64,000 nucleotides of DNA from JAGPUQ01 sp050250395. GTDB taxonomy: Bacteria > Pseudomonadota > Gammaproteobacteria > Pseudomonadales > Porticoccaceae. Shown piece by piece: positions 35,291-42,898 of the stretch; position 1 is the stretch's first letter; every line of letters begins with the position of its first letter. Made by a program: the position numbers and the translations under genes. Where the stretch lies: positions 11,367-75,366 of the forward strand of contig JBFWOQ010000012.1 in assembly GCA_050250395.1 (NCBI GenBank), read 5' to 3'. The notes beneath the pieces are model-generated. The model was not told where the DNA came from and searched no databases. It saw only the letters and a list, made by a program, of their open reading frames with translations.

Positions 35291-36928
35291 ATGCTGCGAC
35301 TGACTGAACTCAAATTGCCGCTGGATCACACCGCTGCCGATCTGCGCGCGGCGATCCTGAACCGGCTTGGCATCACCGCCGACGAATTGCACTCATTCAC
35401 ACTGTTCCGACGCGGTCAGGATGCGCGCAAGCGCGGCCATATCCAGTGGGTGTACACGCTCGATATCCAGACCACCCGCGACGCCAGGCTGCTGGAAAAA
35501 TTCGCCCTCGATCCGCACATCGGCCCAGCGCCGGATACCGCCTACCGACCTGTTGCCGTGGCGCCGTCCGGGCTCGATGAGCGCCCGGTGGTGATCGGCT
35601 TCGGCCCCTGCGGCCTGTTCGCGGCGCTGATCCTGGCCGAGTCCGGGTTTCGGCCCATCGTGCTGGAGCGGGGCAAGGCCGTGCGCGAGCGCACCCGGGA
35701 TACCTGGGCCCTGTGGCGCGAGCGCAGGCTGGACCCGGAATCCAATGTGCAGTTCGGCGAAGGTGGCGCCGGTACTTTTTCCGACGGCAAGCTCTACAGC
35801 CAGATCAAGGATCCGCGCCATCTCGGTCGCAAGGTGCTGGACGAGTTCGTCGCCGCCGGCGCCCCGGAAGAAATACGCTACGTCAGCAAGCCGCACATCG
35901 GCACCTTTCGCCTGGTGGCGGTAGTACAGGCGATGCGCGAAAAAATCATCGCCCTGGGGGGCGACGTCCGGTTCGGCCAGCGGGTGACGGATCTGTTGGT
36001 GGAGAATCGCCAGGTCGCCGGCGTGCAGCTCGCCGACGGTGCCCGCATCGCCACCCGGCATGTGGTGCTGGCGGTCGGCCACAGCGCCCGCGATACCTTC
36101 CGCATGCTCCACGGACGCGGTGTTCATATGGAGCCGAAACCCTTTTCCATCGGCCTGCGGGTCGAGCATTCGCAAGCGATCATCGACCGCGCCCGCTTTG
36201 GGGCCCAGGCTGGTCATCCGCTGCTTGGCGCCGCCGATTACAAACTGGTGCATCACGCGAGCAACGGCCGCACGGTCTACAGCTTCTGCATGTGTCCCGG
36301 CGGTACCGTGGTCGCCGCCAGCAGCGAGCCGGGGCGCGTGGTCACCAATGGCATGAGCCAGTATTCGCGCAACGAGCGCAACGCCAACGCCGCCATTGTG
36401 GTGGGTATCACCCCGGTGGATTTTTCCTTCGACGATCCGCTCGCGGGTATCGCATTGCAGGAAGACCTGGAGGCGCGTGCCTTTACGCTGGGTGGCGGCA
36501 ACTACGATGCCCCCGCGCAACGGGTCGGCGATTTTCTCGCCAACCGTGCGTCGACAGGGCTCGGCGACGTGATTCCTTCCTATCAACCCGGCATCCACCT
36601 CACCAACCTTGCCGGATTGCTGCCCGATTACGCCGCCGAGGCGATCCGGGAGGCGATGCCGGCGTTCGGGCGCCAGATTGCCGGCTTTGACGCAGCGGAC
36701 GCCGTGTTCACCGCGGTGGAAACCCGCACCTCGTCGCCGCTGCGGATCCGCCGCGAGCGCGACACCCTGGAAAGCATCAACACCCAAGGGCTGTACCCGG
36801 CGGGCGAGGGCGCGGGCTACGCTGGCGGAATCTACTCGGCGGCCATCGACGGTATCGAGATTGCAGAAGCCGTTGCGCGCGATCTGGTAGCCGAGCACGC
36901 CCGGCACTCCGGCCGGCAGGGAGGGTGA
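35291..36928 (+). CDS. FAD-dependent dehydrogenase, uncharacterised (COG2509 type)
   Basis: A 545-residue flavoprotein from ATG 35291. An N-terminal domain of about 95 residues precedes the FAD-binding site VVIGFGPCGLFAALILAESG and PIVLERG. Further family features are QFGEGGAGTFSDGKLYSQIKD, VVLAVGHSARDTF, MCPGGTVVAASSEPG and the C-terminal LYPAGEGAGYAGGIYSAAIDG. Substrate unknown. The stop overlaps the GTG of the next flavoprotein gene by four bases, so they are probably translated together. Confidence 0.9.
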   Translation: MLRLTELKLPLDHTAADLRAAILNRLGITADELHSFTLFRRGQDARKRGHIQWVYTLDIQTTRDARLLEKFALDPHIGPAPDTAYRPVAVAPSGLDERPVVIGFGPCGLFAALILAESGFRPIVLERGKAVRERTRDTWALWRERRLDPESNVQFGEGGAGTFSDGKLYSQIKDPRHLGRKVLDEFVAAGAPEEIRYVSKPHIGTFRLVAVVQAMREKIIALGGDVRFGQRVTDLLVENRQVAGVQLADGARIATRHVVLAVGHSARDTFRMLHGRGVHMEPKPFSIGLRVEHSQAIIDRARFGAQAGHPLLGAADYKLVHHASNGRTVYSFCMCPGGTVVAASSEPGRVVTNGMSQYSRNERNANAAIVVGITPVDFSFDDPLAGIALQEDLEARAFTLGGGNYDAPAQRVGDFLANRASTGLGDVIPSYQPGIHLTNLAGLLPDYAAEAIREAMPAFGRQIAGFDAADAVFTAVETRTSSPLRIRRERDTLESINTQGLYPAGEGAGYAGGIYSAAIDGIEIAEAVARDLVAEHARHSGRQGG

Positions 36929-38109
36929 ACACGCGTCAATTCGATGTCGCGATCGTCGGCGGCGGGGCAGCCGGACTCATGTGTGCCCTCACCGCCGGCG
37001 GTCGGGGTCGCCGCGTGCTGGTGATCGAACACAGCAACCGCATCGGCAAGAAGATCCTGATGTCCGGCGGCGGTCGTTGCAATTTCACCAATCTGTACAC
37101 GACACCCGCCAACTTTCGATCCGCCAATCCGCATTTCTGCAAATCGGCGCTGGCGCGCTACGGACCCCAGGACTTCATCGCCTTGGTCCAGAAACATCGT
37201 ATTCGCTACCACGAAAAGGAACTCGGGCAACTGTTCTGCGACGAATCGGCCAGTGACATCGTCGCGATGCTGCACGCCGAGTGCGAACACGCCGGGGTAC
37301 GCATCGCGGTGAATTGCCCCGTCGGAGCCATCGCGAAGACGGATGCCGGCTTTGCCCTCGACACCGCCACGGGTCCGGTCACCGCCACCGCGCTGGTGAT
37401 CGCCACCGGCGGCCTCTCGATTCCCACCCTGGGCGCCACCGGCTTTGGCTATGAAATCGCCCGGCAGTTCGGTCACGAGCTGCGCCCCACGCGCGCCGCC
37501 CTGGTGCCGTTCACGTTCGGCGGCACCGCGCGCGAACGCTGCGCGGGACTCAGCGGCGTATCGCTGCCGGTCGGCGTCCGTTGCCGCGGCATCGAGTTCA
37601 TCGGCGCCATGCTGTTCACGCATCGCGGCATCAGTGGTCCGGCGATGTTGCAGATATCGTCCTGCTGGGAGCCGGGCGATGAGCTCGACATCGACCTGCT
37701 GCCGGGAATGGACGCGCGCGAATGGCTGCAAGGGTGCCGTGCCGAGCGGCCGGATACCCATCTGCATACCCTGCTTGCGCGTGCGCTGCCCAAGCGTTTT
37801 GCGCAGGATCTGTGCGCGCACGAGCTGACGAGCCGGCCGCTCAGGCAATACGGTCCGGCCGAGCTCGACGCAGTCGCCGGCCAGTTGGCGCACTGGCGGC
37901 TGCGACCCGCGGGCACCGAAGGTTATCGCACCGCGGAAGTCACGCTGGGTGGCGTCGACACGAACGGGTTGTCATCGGCGACCATGGCGTCGAAGATCGT
38001 GCCGGGCTTGTATTTCATCGGCGAAGTGGTGGACGTCTCCGGAGAGCTCGGCGGCTTCAATTTTCAGTGGGCCTGGGCGTCGGGTCATGCCGCCGGCCTC
38101 GCCGTCTGA
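36925..38109 (+). CDS. HI0933/YhiN-family flavoprotein
   Basis: A 394-residue NAD(P)/FAD-dependent oxidoreductase from GTG 36925, overlapping the previous stop. The N-terminal VAIVGGGAAGLMCALTA binds FAD. IGKKILMSGGGRCNFTN is the HI0933-family signature, ALVIATGGLSIPTLGATG a second, and GLYFIGEVVDVSGELGGFNF the C-terminal signature. The biological role of the family is not settled. Two unrelated flavoproteins side by side suggest a shared redox task. Confidence 0.92.
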   Translation: MNTRQFDVAIVGGGAAGLMCALTAGGRGRRVLVIEHSNRIGKKILMSGGGRCNFTNLYTTPANFRSANPHFCKSALARYGPQDFIALVQKHRIRYHEKELGQLFCDESASDIVAMLHAECEHAGVRIAVNCPVGAIAKTDAGFALDTATGPVTATALVIATGGLSIPTLGATGFGYEIARQFGHELRPTRAALVPFTFGGTARERCAGLSGVSLPVGVRCRGIEFIGAMLFTHRGISGPAMLQISSCWEPGDELDIDLLPGMDAREWLQGCRAERPDTHLHTLLARALPKRFAQDLCAHELTSRPLRQYGPAELDAVAGQLAHWRLRPAGTEGYRTAEVTLGGVDTNGLSSATMASKIVPGLYFIGEVVDVSGELGGFNFQWAWASGHAAGLAV

Positions 38110-38161
38110 ACGCTTCGTCTCTGTTAGCCAACTCTCGTCGACTGCCGATCAGGAACAACGG

Positions 38162-38578
38162 ATGCTGACGATATCGAACACGGTTGCCATCCCCGACAGC
38201 GAGATCGAACTGCACGCGATCCGCGCCCAGGGTGCCGGCGGTCAGAACGTCAACAAGGTCTCGACCGCCGTACACCTGCGCTTCGATATCGCCGCCTCCT
38301 CGCTGCCGGAAGCCTACAAGGCGCGGTTGCTGGTGTGGCGCGACGCGCGCATCACGGACGACGGCGTGATCGTCATCAAGGCGCAATCGTTCAACAGCCA
38401 GCCGAAAAACCGCGCCGATGCGCTGGCACGTCTCGCCGATATCATTCGTGCCGCCATGGTGGTGGCAAAGAAGCGCCGTCCCACCAAACCGACCCAAGGT
38501 TCACAGGCCCGGCGCATGGACAGCAAAACCAAACGGGGCACCGCGAAAGCATTGCGCGGGAAAGTAAGCGACGATTGA
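38162..38578 (+). CDS. arfB: Alternative ribosome-rescue factor ArfB (YaeJ)
   Basis: A codon-independent peptidyl-tRNA hydrolase that frees stalled ribosomes. The 138 residues contain the catalytic GGQ in IRAQGAGGQNVNKVSTAVHL and a basic C-terminal tail (KKRRPTKPTQ, SKTKRGTAKALRGK) that enters the mRNA channel. ATG 38162 follows CAGGAACAACGG. A long frame upstream is shadow of the preceding flavoprotein gene. A MITE lies directly after the stop. Confidence 0.94.
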   Translation: MLTISNTVAIPDSEIELHAIRAQGAGGQNVNKVSTAVHLRFDIAASSLPEAYKARLLVWRDARITDDGVIVIKAQSFNSQPKNRADALARLADIIRAAMVVAKKRRPTKPTQGSQARRMDSKTKRGTAKALRGKVSDD

Positions 38579-38580
38579 GC

Positions 38581-38729
38581 CTAGCAGCTTGTTGAAAAGC
38601 GTCGCGAGGCGGCCAGATGCGAGGCGCACGGCGCGCAGCGACCGAGACATATCAAATAGATAGGCGAGGGAGCGAGCACCGCGCAACGAAGCAGATGGCT
38701 GCCGCAGCAGTTTTTCAACAAGCTGCTAG
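38581..38729. mobile_element. MITE family 1, full copy A
   Basis: Perfect 18-base ends including the flanking tetramer: CTAGCAGCTTGTTGAAAA (38581-38598) and its reverse complement (38712-38729). CTAG occurs at both ends as the likely target duplication. The interior has no open frame of note. It begins two bases after the arfB stop. The interior matches copy B at 52429-52562 over long blocks; copy B lacks about 16 bases. Confidence 0.85.
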
Positions 38730-38864
38730 GGAAGCGCTGATTTATTCGTCATTCCCGCGAAAGCGGGAATCCATACGTCCGCAACTGATTGAGACTGCGG
38801 AAAAACCTGGATGCCCCCTTTCGCGGGCATGACGGTCGACACGTATTGTTCAGCGTTTCCCTAG
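38726..38864. mobile_element. MITE family 2
   Basis: Ends are CTAGGGAAGCGCTGA (38726-38740) and TCAGCGTTTCCCTAG (38850-38864), with one mismatch. The interior has the palindrome ATTCCCGCGAAAGCGGGAAT (38751-38770) and a related GCCCCCTTTCGCGGGC near the other end. This is the common 'CGTCATTCCCGCGAAAGCGGGAAT' type of dispersed repeat. It shares CTAG 38726-38729 with family 1 copy A. Confidence 0.8.
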
Positions 38865-38922
38865 GTCGGACGCGGTACGGCGTTGGGCTACACTGGGAAA
38901 AACTTCAGGGGAGGTAACCGCC

Positions 38923-39327
38923 ATGCTCAAGGTCACACGCATCAATCACACCGCCATCGGCACCCGCGCCGAGCTTGATGCCATGCAGCACTTTTACGTC
39001 GAGGTGCTGGGCGTCGCTACCGTGGAGCGGGATATCCCGGCCAAGCTCGCCGACAAGATTCCCGGATTCTGGATGCAGTTTCCCAACGGCCAGGTCCACG
39101 TCATCCAGGCGGACCCCGCGACCGGCGCCAACGCCATCCCCGGCATGACCTGCCAGCACGCCAATCCCATGGGTCCGCACACCGCGTTTTTCGTGGCGGA
39201 CATCGAAGCCGCGGCACGGCATCTCGAAGCCAATCACATCCCGTTCGACCGCTTCGACCGCTTTATCTTCACCAGCGACCCCGCCGGCAACACGGTGGAG
39301 TTCCAGCAGGACCCGGACTGCGCCTGA
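38923..39327 (+). CDS. VOC-family protein
   Basis: A 134-residue glyoxalase-fold protein from ATG 38923, with GGGGAGG upstream. MLKVTRINHTAIGTRAELDAM, HFYVEVLGV and FIFTSDPAGNTVEFQQDP are the standard VOC segments with His and Glu as candidate metal ligands. The substrate is unknown. It is followed after 24 bases by the 2-hydroxyacid dehydrogenase, likely in one operon. Confidence 0.9.
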   Translation: MLKVTRINHTAIGTRAELDAMQHFYVEVLGVATVERDIPAKLADKIPGFWMQFPNGQVHVIQADPATGANAIPGMTCQHANPMGPHTAFFVADIEAAARHLEANHIPFDRFDRFIFTSDPAGNTVEFQQDPDCA

Positions 39328-39351
39328 ACCGCGTCGAAAAAAGGAAACAAC

Positions 39352-40317
39352 GTGAAAATCTATTTCTGTCTGGAAGGACTGCGCATCATCCGGGAACTGC
39401 TCCAGCGCGAGTTGCCGAACGATGAGGTGCTCGAATGCGCGCCCGCACGGCTGGCGGAAGCGGTGGGCGACGCCGATGTGCTCATCCCGACCCTGACGCC
39501 GATCGACGCCGCGCTGCTGGCCGGGAGCAAGGTCCGGCTGGTGCAGCAGTTCGGCGCCGGCCTGGACACGGTCGATATAGCGGCGGCGACGCGCCTGGGA
39601 ATCCGGGTCGCCAATGTGCCGGCCGCCGGCACCGGCAACGCCGAGTCGGTGGCGGAAATCGCGGTGCTGCTGATGCTTGCGCTCGCGCGCCAGCTCCCGG
39701 CCGCGCAGGAAAGCGTCCGTCAGGGTCGCGTGGCAACGCCCACCGGCTGGTCGCTCAAGGGACGCACGGCGGTGATCGTGGGTTACGGCGGCATCGGCCG
39801 TGAAGTGGCGCGGCGTCTCGCCGGTTTCGAAATGCGGGTGCTCGCCGTGTCGCGCAGCGGACCCAAGCACAGCGCGGAGGAGGACGCGATTCCCGTCGCC
39901 GGCCATTATCCGGAAAGTGGCTTGCACGACGCGCTGCGCGAGGCCGATTTCGTGGTGCTCGCGCCGCCCTTGAACGACGCGACGCGCGGACTGCTGGGTG
40001 TGGCGGAATTCGCGCTGTTGAAAGCCTCGACCTATGTCGTCAACGTGGCGCGCGGCGGCGTGATCGATTACGACGCCTTGCTCGCCGCGCTGCGGGACCA
40101 ACGTATCGCCGGCGCGGGCCTGGATGTGTTCTGGCAGGAGCCCATAGATCCCGCCGATCCCATTTTCGACTACAACGTCATCGCCACCCCCCATATCGGC
40201 GGCGCCACCGATCTCAGTCTGCGCGGTATCGCGCGCAAGGTGGCGGAGAACGTCGAGCGCCTGCGACGGGGCGAGATGCCGGTCAACTGCGCGAATCCCG
40301 AAGCCGCGCGCGCCTAG
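39352..40317 (+). CDS. D-isomer-specific 2-hydroxyacid dehydrogenase
   Basis: A 321-residue NAD-dependent dehydrogenase from GTG 39352 (AAAAGGAA upstream). The Rossmann motif is AVIVGYGGIGREVARRL (about 140-156). The catalytic Arg is in VNVARGGVID, the Glu in GLDVFWQEP and the His in ATPHIGGATD. The substrate could be glyoxylate, hydroxypyruvate or a phosphoglycerate-like acid. The stop TAG (40315-40317) lies in the CTAG target duplication of the MITE that follows. Confidence 0.92.
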   Translation: MKIYFCLEGLRIIRELLQRELPNDEVLECAPARLAEAVGDADVLIPTLTPIDAALLAGSKVRLVQQFGAGLDTVDIAAATRLGIRVANVPAAGTGNAESVAEIAVLLMLALARQLPAAQESVRQGRVATPTGWSLKGRTAVIVGYGGIGREVARRLAGFEMRVLAVSRSGPKHSAEEDAIPVAGHYPESGLHDALREADFVVLAPPLNDATRGLLGVAEFALLKASTYVVNVARGGVIDYDALLAALRDQRIAGAGLDVFWQEPIDPADPIFDYNVIATPHIGGATDLSLRGIARKVAENVERLRRGEMPVNCANPEAARA

Positions 40318-40483
40318 GAGCCTGTCGGACTTAAGACTGCCCTACTGCGGAAAAGCCGAATTTGGTTATATTTCGGGCAAATTTTCGTTGAATAGTCCCC
40401 GCTATTCGCCGCAAATTTGCCCAAAATCTACCTCAAATCGGACTTTCCCTCGCTACGGACGCTCAAGTCCGACAGGCTCCTAG
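40314..40483. mobile_element. MITE family 3, inserted at the shared stop of two convergent genes
   Basis: Perfect 18-base inverted ends TAGGAGCCTGTCGGACTT (40315-40332) and AAGTCCGACAGGCTCCTA (40465-40482). Both are bounded by CTAG (40314-40317 and 40480-40483). Inside, GGGCAAATTT near 40377 and AAATTTGCCC near 40412 form a second inverted repeat. The left CTAG contains the TAG stop of the hydroxyacid dehydrogenase and the right CTAG the TAG stop of rnfE on the other strand. The element could also serve as a two-way terminator. Confidence 0.9.
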
Positions 40484-41187
40484 CGCGGCAGGTCGGTAAC
40501 CCGCACCCGTTTTGCGCCCGGCGTCGGCGCCGGTGCGGGTGGCGCGGGAGTGACGCGGCGCAGATCGATGGCGTTTTTCAGGGCGATCAGCAAGCCCGTC
40601 AACAGAAAGGCGCCGGGGGGCAGCACCCAGAGCGGGAATGCGTAGTGTTCCGGCAACACCTGGAGCTGCCAGGCCGCCGCGACCGGACCGAACAGCAAAT
40701 CCAGGTGATCGCCCAGCGTGCCCTGTCCCAGCAGCTCGCGCAGTGCGCCGAGCAGGATCAATACCCAGGCGAACCCCAGCCCCCTCAGCAGCCCGCCGCA
40801 CGCCGCCGCGGCCGGCGAATGGTGGCTGCATGCGGCGGCGTTCGCGAGCAGTGCGCCGTTGGCGGCGATCAGCGGCACGAAGATACCAAGCGCCTGATAC
40901 AACGGATAACGGTAGGCCTGGACCAGCAGCTCGATACAGCCGGCGAAGGTGGCGATCAGCAGCAGAATCAGGGGAATCCGTACCGCTTCGGGCGTCCGGT
41001 TGCGGAGCAGGGCGACGGCGACGCCGGCGGCGACCATGACCGCCAGCGTGGCGAGCGCAAGCCCGAGCGCGGTGGCCACCGAGCGACTCATGGCGAGCAG
41101 TGGCGAGAGTCCCAGCAATTGCACCAGCGCGGGATTGTCGCGCCACAGTCCTGCGCCGACGCCGCTGTCGCGATCTGCCGGGGTCAC
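40480..41187 (-). CDS. rnfE: Rnf electron-transport complex subunit E
   Basis: Integral membrane subunit of the Rnf complex, 235 residues from GTG 41187, overlapping the rnfG stop by four bases. The N-terminal DNPALVQLLGLSPLLAMSRSV is the RnfE/NqrD signature; about six hydrophobic segments follow. CGGLLRGLGFAW and LLGALRELLGQGTL contain conserved family residues. The stop TAG comes from the CTAG duplication of the adjacent MITE, and no nth gene follows, unlike in Pseudomonas. Confidence 0.94.
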   Translation of the reverse strand: MTPADRDSGVGAGLWRDNPALVQLLGLSPLLAMSRSVATALGLALATLAVMVAAGVAVALLRNRTPEAVRIPLILLLIATFAGCIELLVQAYRYPLYQALGIFVPLIAANGALLANAAACSHHSPAAAACGGLLRGLGFAWVLILLGALRELLGQGTLGDHLDLLFGPVAAAWQLQVLPEHYAFPLWVLPPGAFLLTGLLIALKNAIDLRRVTPAPPAPAPTPGAKRVRVTDLPR

Positions 41188-41849
41188 GGCGCGGACTCCG
41201 GTGCCCCGATGGCGCCGGCATCCAGCAGGCGCGTGCGATCGTCGTGAAAATAATCGAGTGCGCGCCGCACCTGTCGCACCACCGCCCGCGAGCTGATGGT
41301 GGCGCCGGTGATCTGATCGAAGGCGCCGCCATCCCGCCGCACCTGCCAGCGGTTGGGCGCGGGATCGGTCAGGGATTTGCCGGTGAAGCGGAGAATCCAG
41401 TCGCTGTTGTCGGTCGCTATGCGATCGCCGAGCCCGGGGGTTTCGTGGTGTTCCAGCACCCTTACCCCGGTGAGGGTTCCGTCGCGATCAATCCCCGCGA
41501 TCAGGCGGATGGGGCCACCGTAACCCGATGGCGTCAGCGCCGGCACGATCACGGCCAGAATTTCCCCGCCGCGTTGGATGCGATAGACGCGCGCGTCATC
41601 CGCGCTGCCCAGGCCGATCCGGAACCGGGCCGGCACCGGGAGGAAGTCCAGGGACACATCGTTGGCTTTGGCGAACTGCGGCACCACGGTGAGCAGCAGG
41701 GCTTCGGCGGCCAGTGCCCGCGCCTGTGCGATGGGCGCGCGGGTTAGCCCATGGACGGCGCTCAGCAACGCCGCCGCGGCCAGTGCCACGACGACCAGCA
41801 GGACGGTGTTCCGCCGGGTCGAGACGCCGCCGCGTGCTGGGTCAGTCAT
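41184..41849 (-). CDS. rnfG: Rnf electron-transport complex subunit G
   Basis: FMN-carrying periplasmic subunit, 221 residues from ATG 41849. One N-terminal membrane segment (NTVLLVVVALAAAALLSAV) and then the soluble domain. ITGATISSRAVV near residue 180 is the S/T-G-A-T motif whose threonine binds FMN covalently. Overlaps the stops and starts of both neighbours by four bases. The frame is open far upstream, but that part is antisense shadow within rnfD. Confidence 0.94.
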   Translation of the reverse strand: MTDPARGGVSTRRNTVLLVVVALAAAALLSAVHGLTRAPIAQARALAAEALLLTVVPQFAKANDVSLDFLPVPARFRIGLGSADDARVYRIQRGGEILAVIVPALTPSGYGGPIRLIAGIDRDGTLTGVRVLEHHETPGLGDRIATDNSDWILRFTGKSLTDPAPNRWQVRRDGGAFDQITGATISSRAVVRQVRRALDYFHDDRTRLLDAGAIGAPESAP

Positions 41850-42898
41850 TCCGGAGCCTTCTCCCGGTGGTGCCTGGCGCCTTGACCATAGGCACGGGGG
41901 ACGGTGATGCGGTCGATGAGGGGTACGGCCAGATTCGTCAGCAAGACCGCGAAGGCAAGGCCATCGGGATAACCGCCCCAGGCGCGAATCGCGAACACCA
42001 ACGCACCGGTCAGCAGCCCGCACAGCAAACGGCCACGGTTGCTCGCCGCGCTGGTGATTGGGTCGGTGACAATGAAAAACGCGCCCAGCATGGTGGCGCC
42101 GCTGAACAGGTGCAGGCTGGGCGGACCCTGGCTGGCGGAACTGCCGCCGTCGTTGCACAGCAGCGCCATCAGTACCAGTGCAGCCAGCATGGCGACGGGC
42201 GCGTGCCAGGTGATGACCCGGCGCGCCAGCAGATAAACCCCACCCGCGAGAAAGCCGAGATTGACGGTCTCCCAGCCCACCCCGGCCAGATCGCCCCGGG
42301 CGAGCAGTGGATGCGCGGCATGGAGCTGCTGCACCATCAGGCCAGAATTGTGGCGAAACAGCTCCAGCGGGGTCGCCATGGTGAAGCCGTCGGGTGCGGT
42401 CTCGTGCAGGACAAAAATGCCTCGCAGCGCAGCACCGAAGTCGGGCGGCACTCCGTCGGGCAGTAGCGGACGCGGCCCGGGCCATTGCGCCATGGCGTCG
42501 GGGAAGGACACCAGCAGTGCCGCATAGGCCACCATCGCGGGATTGAACAGGTTGTAACCCAGCCCGCCGTAGGGATGCTTGGCGATGAGGATGGCAATGG
42601 CGCTGCCGGAGACTGCGAGCCACCAGGGCGCGAGCGGCGGCAGGGCGATGCCGATCAGCACGCCGGTGACCAGCGCACTGCCATCGGCGAGCGTCGGCCT
42701 CAGCGGCAGTCCGCGCAGTCGCAATACCAGGGCTTCGGCGACGAGCGCGGCACTGCCGGCGAGGACGATCTGGATCAGCGTGCCCGGACCGAAATACCAC
42801 AGCAGGGCAGCGATGCCGGGCAGCATCGCGACCAGTACGCGCTGCATCACCGCGCCGGTGGTCAGGCCGCTGTGGGCATGGGGCGCGCCAGGGGTCAT
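41846..42898 (-). CDS. rnfD: Rnf electron-transport complex subunit D
   Basis: A 350-residue membrane subunit from ATG 42898. Hydrophobic segments follow the N-terminal tail (VLVAMLPGIAALLWYFGPGTL, LVTGVLIGIALPPLAPWWL and others). LFSGATMLGAFFIVTDPITS is the family motif and includes the S-G-A-T FMN attachment region. AKHPYGGLGYNLFNPA is another signature. It sits between rnfC and rnfG, overlapping each by four bases. Confidence 0.94.
   Translation of the reverse strand: MTPGAPHAHSGLTTGAVMQRVLVAMLPGIAALLWYFGPGTLIQIVLAGSAALVAEALVLRLRGLPLRPTLADGSALVTGVLIGIALPPLAPWWLAVSGSAIAILIAKHPYGGLGYNLFNPAMVAYAALLVSFPDAMAQWPGPRPLLPDGVPPDFGAALRGIFVLHETAPDGFTMATPLELFRHNSGLMVQQLHAAHPLLARGDLAGVGWETVNLGFLAGGVYLLARRVITWHAPVAMLAALVLMALLCNDGGSSASQGPPSLHLFSGATMLGAFFIVTDPITSAASNRGRLLCGLLTGALVFAIRAWGGYPDGLAFAVLLTNLAVPLIDRITVPRAYGQGARHHREKAPE

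Noticed and set aside
35393..36907. Reverse-strand open frame of 504 residues in the flavoprotein gene
   Set aside because: Antisense to a complete FAD-binding protein.
38581..38864. Repeats considered as an intrinsic terminator or CRISPR leader only
   Set aside because: Long inverted ends, YTAR duplications and a second copy at 52429 fit mobile elements better, although a terminator effect is not excluded.
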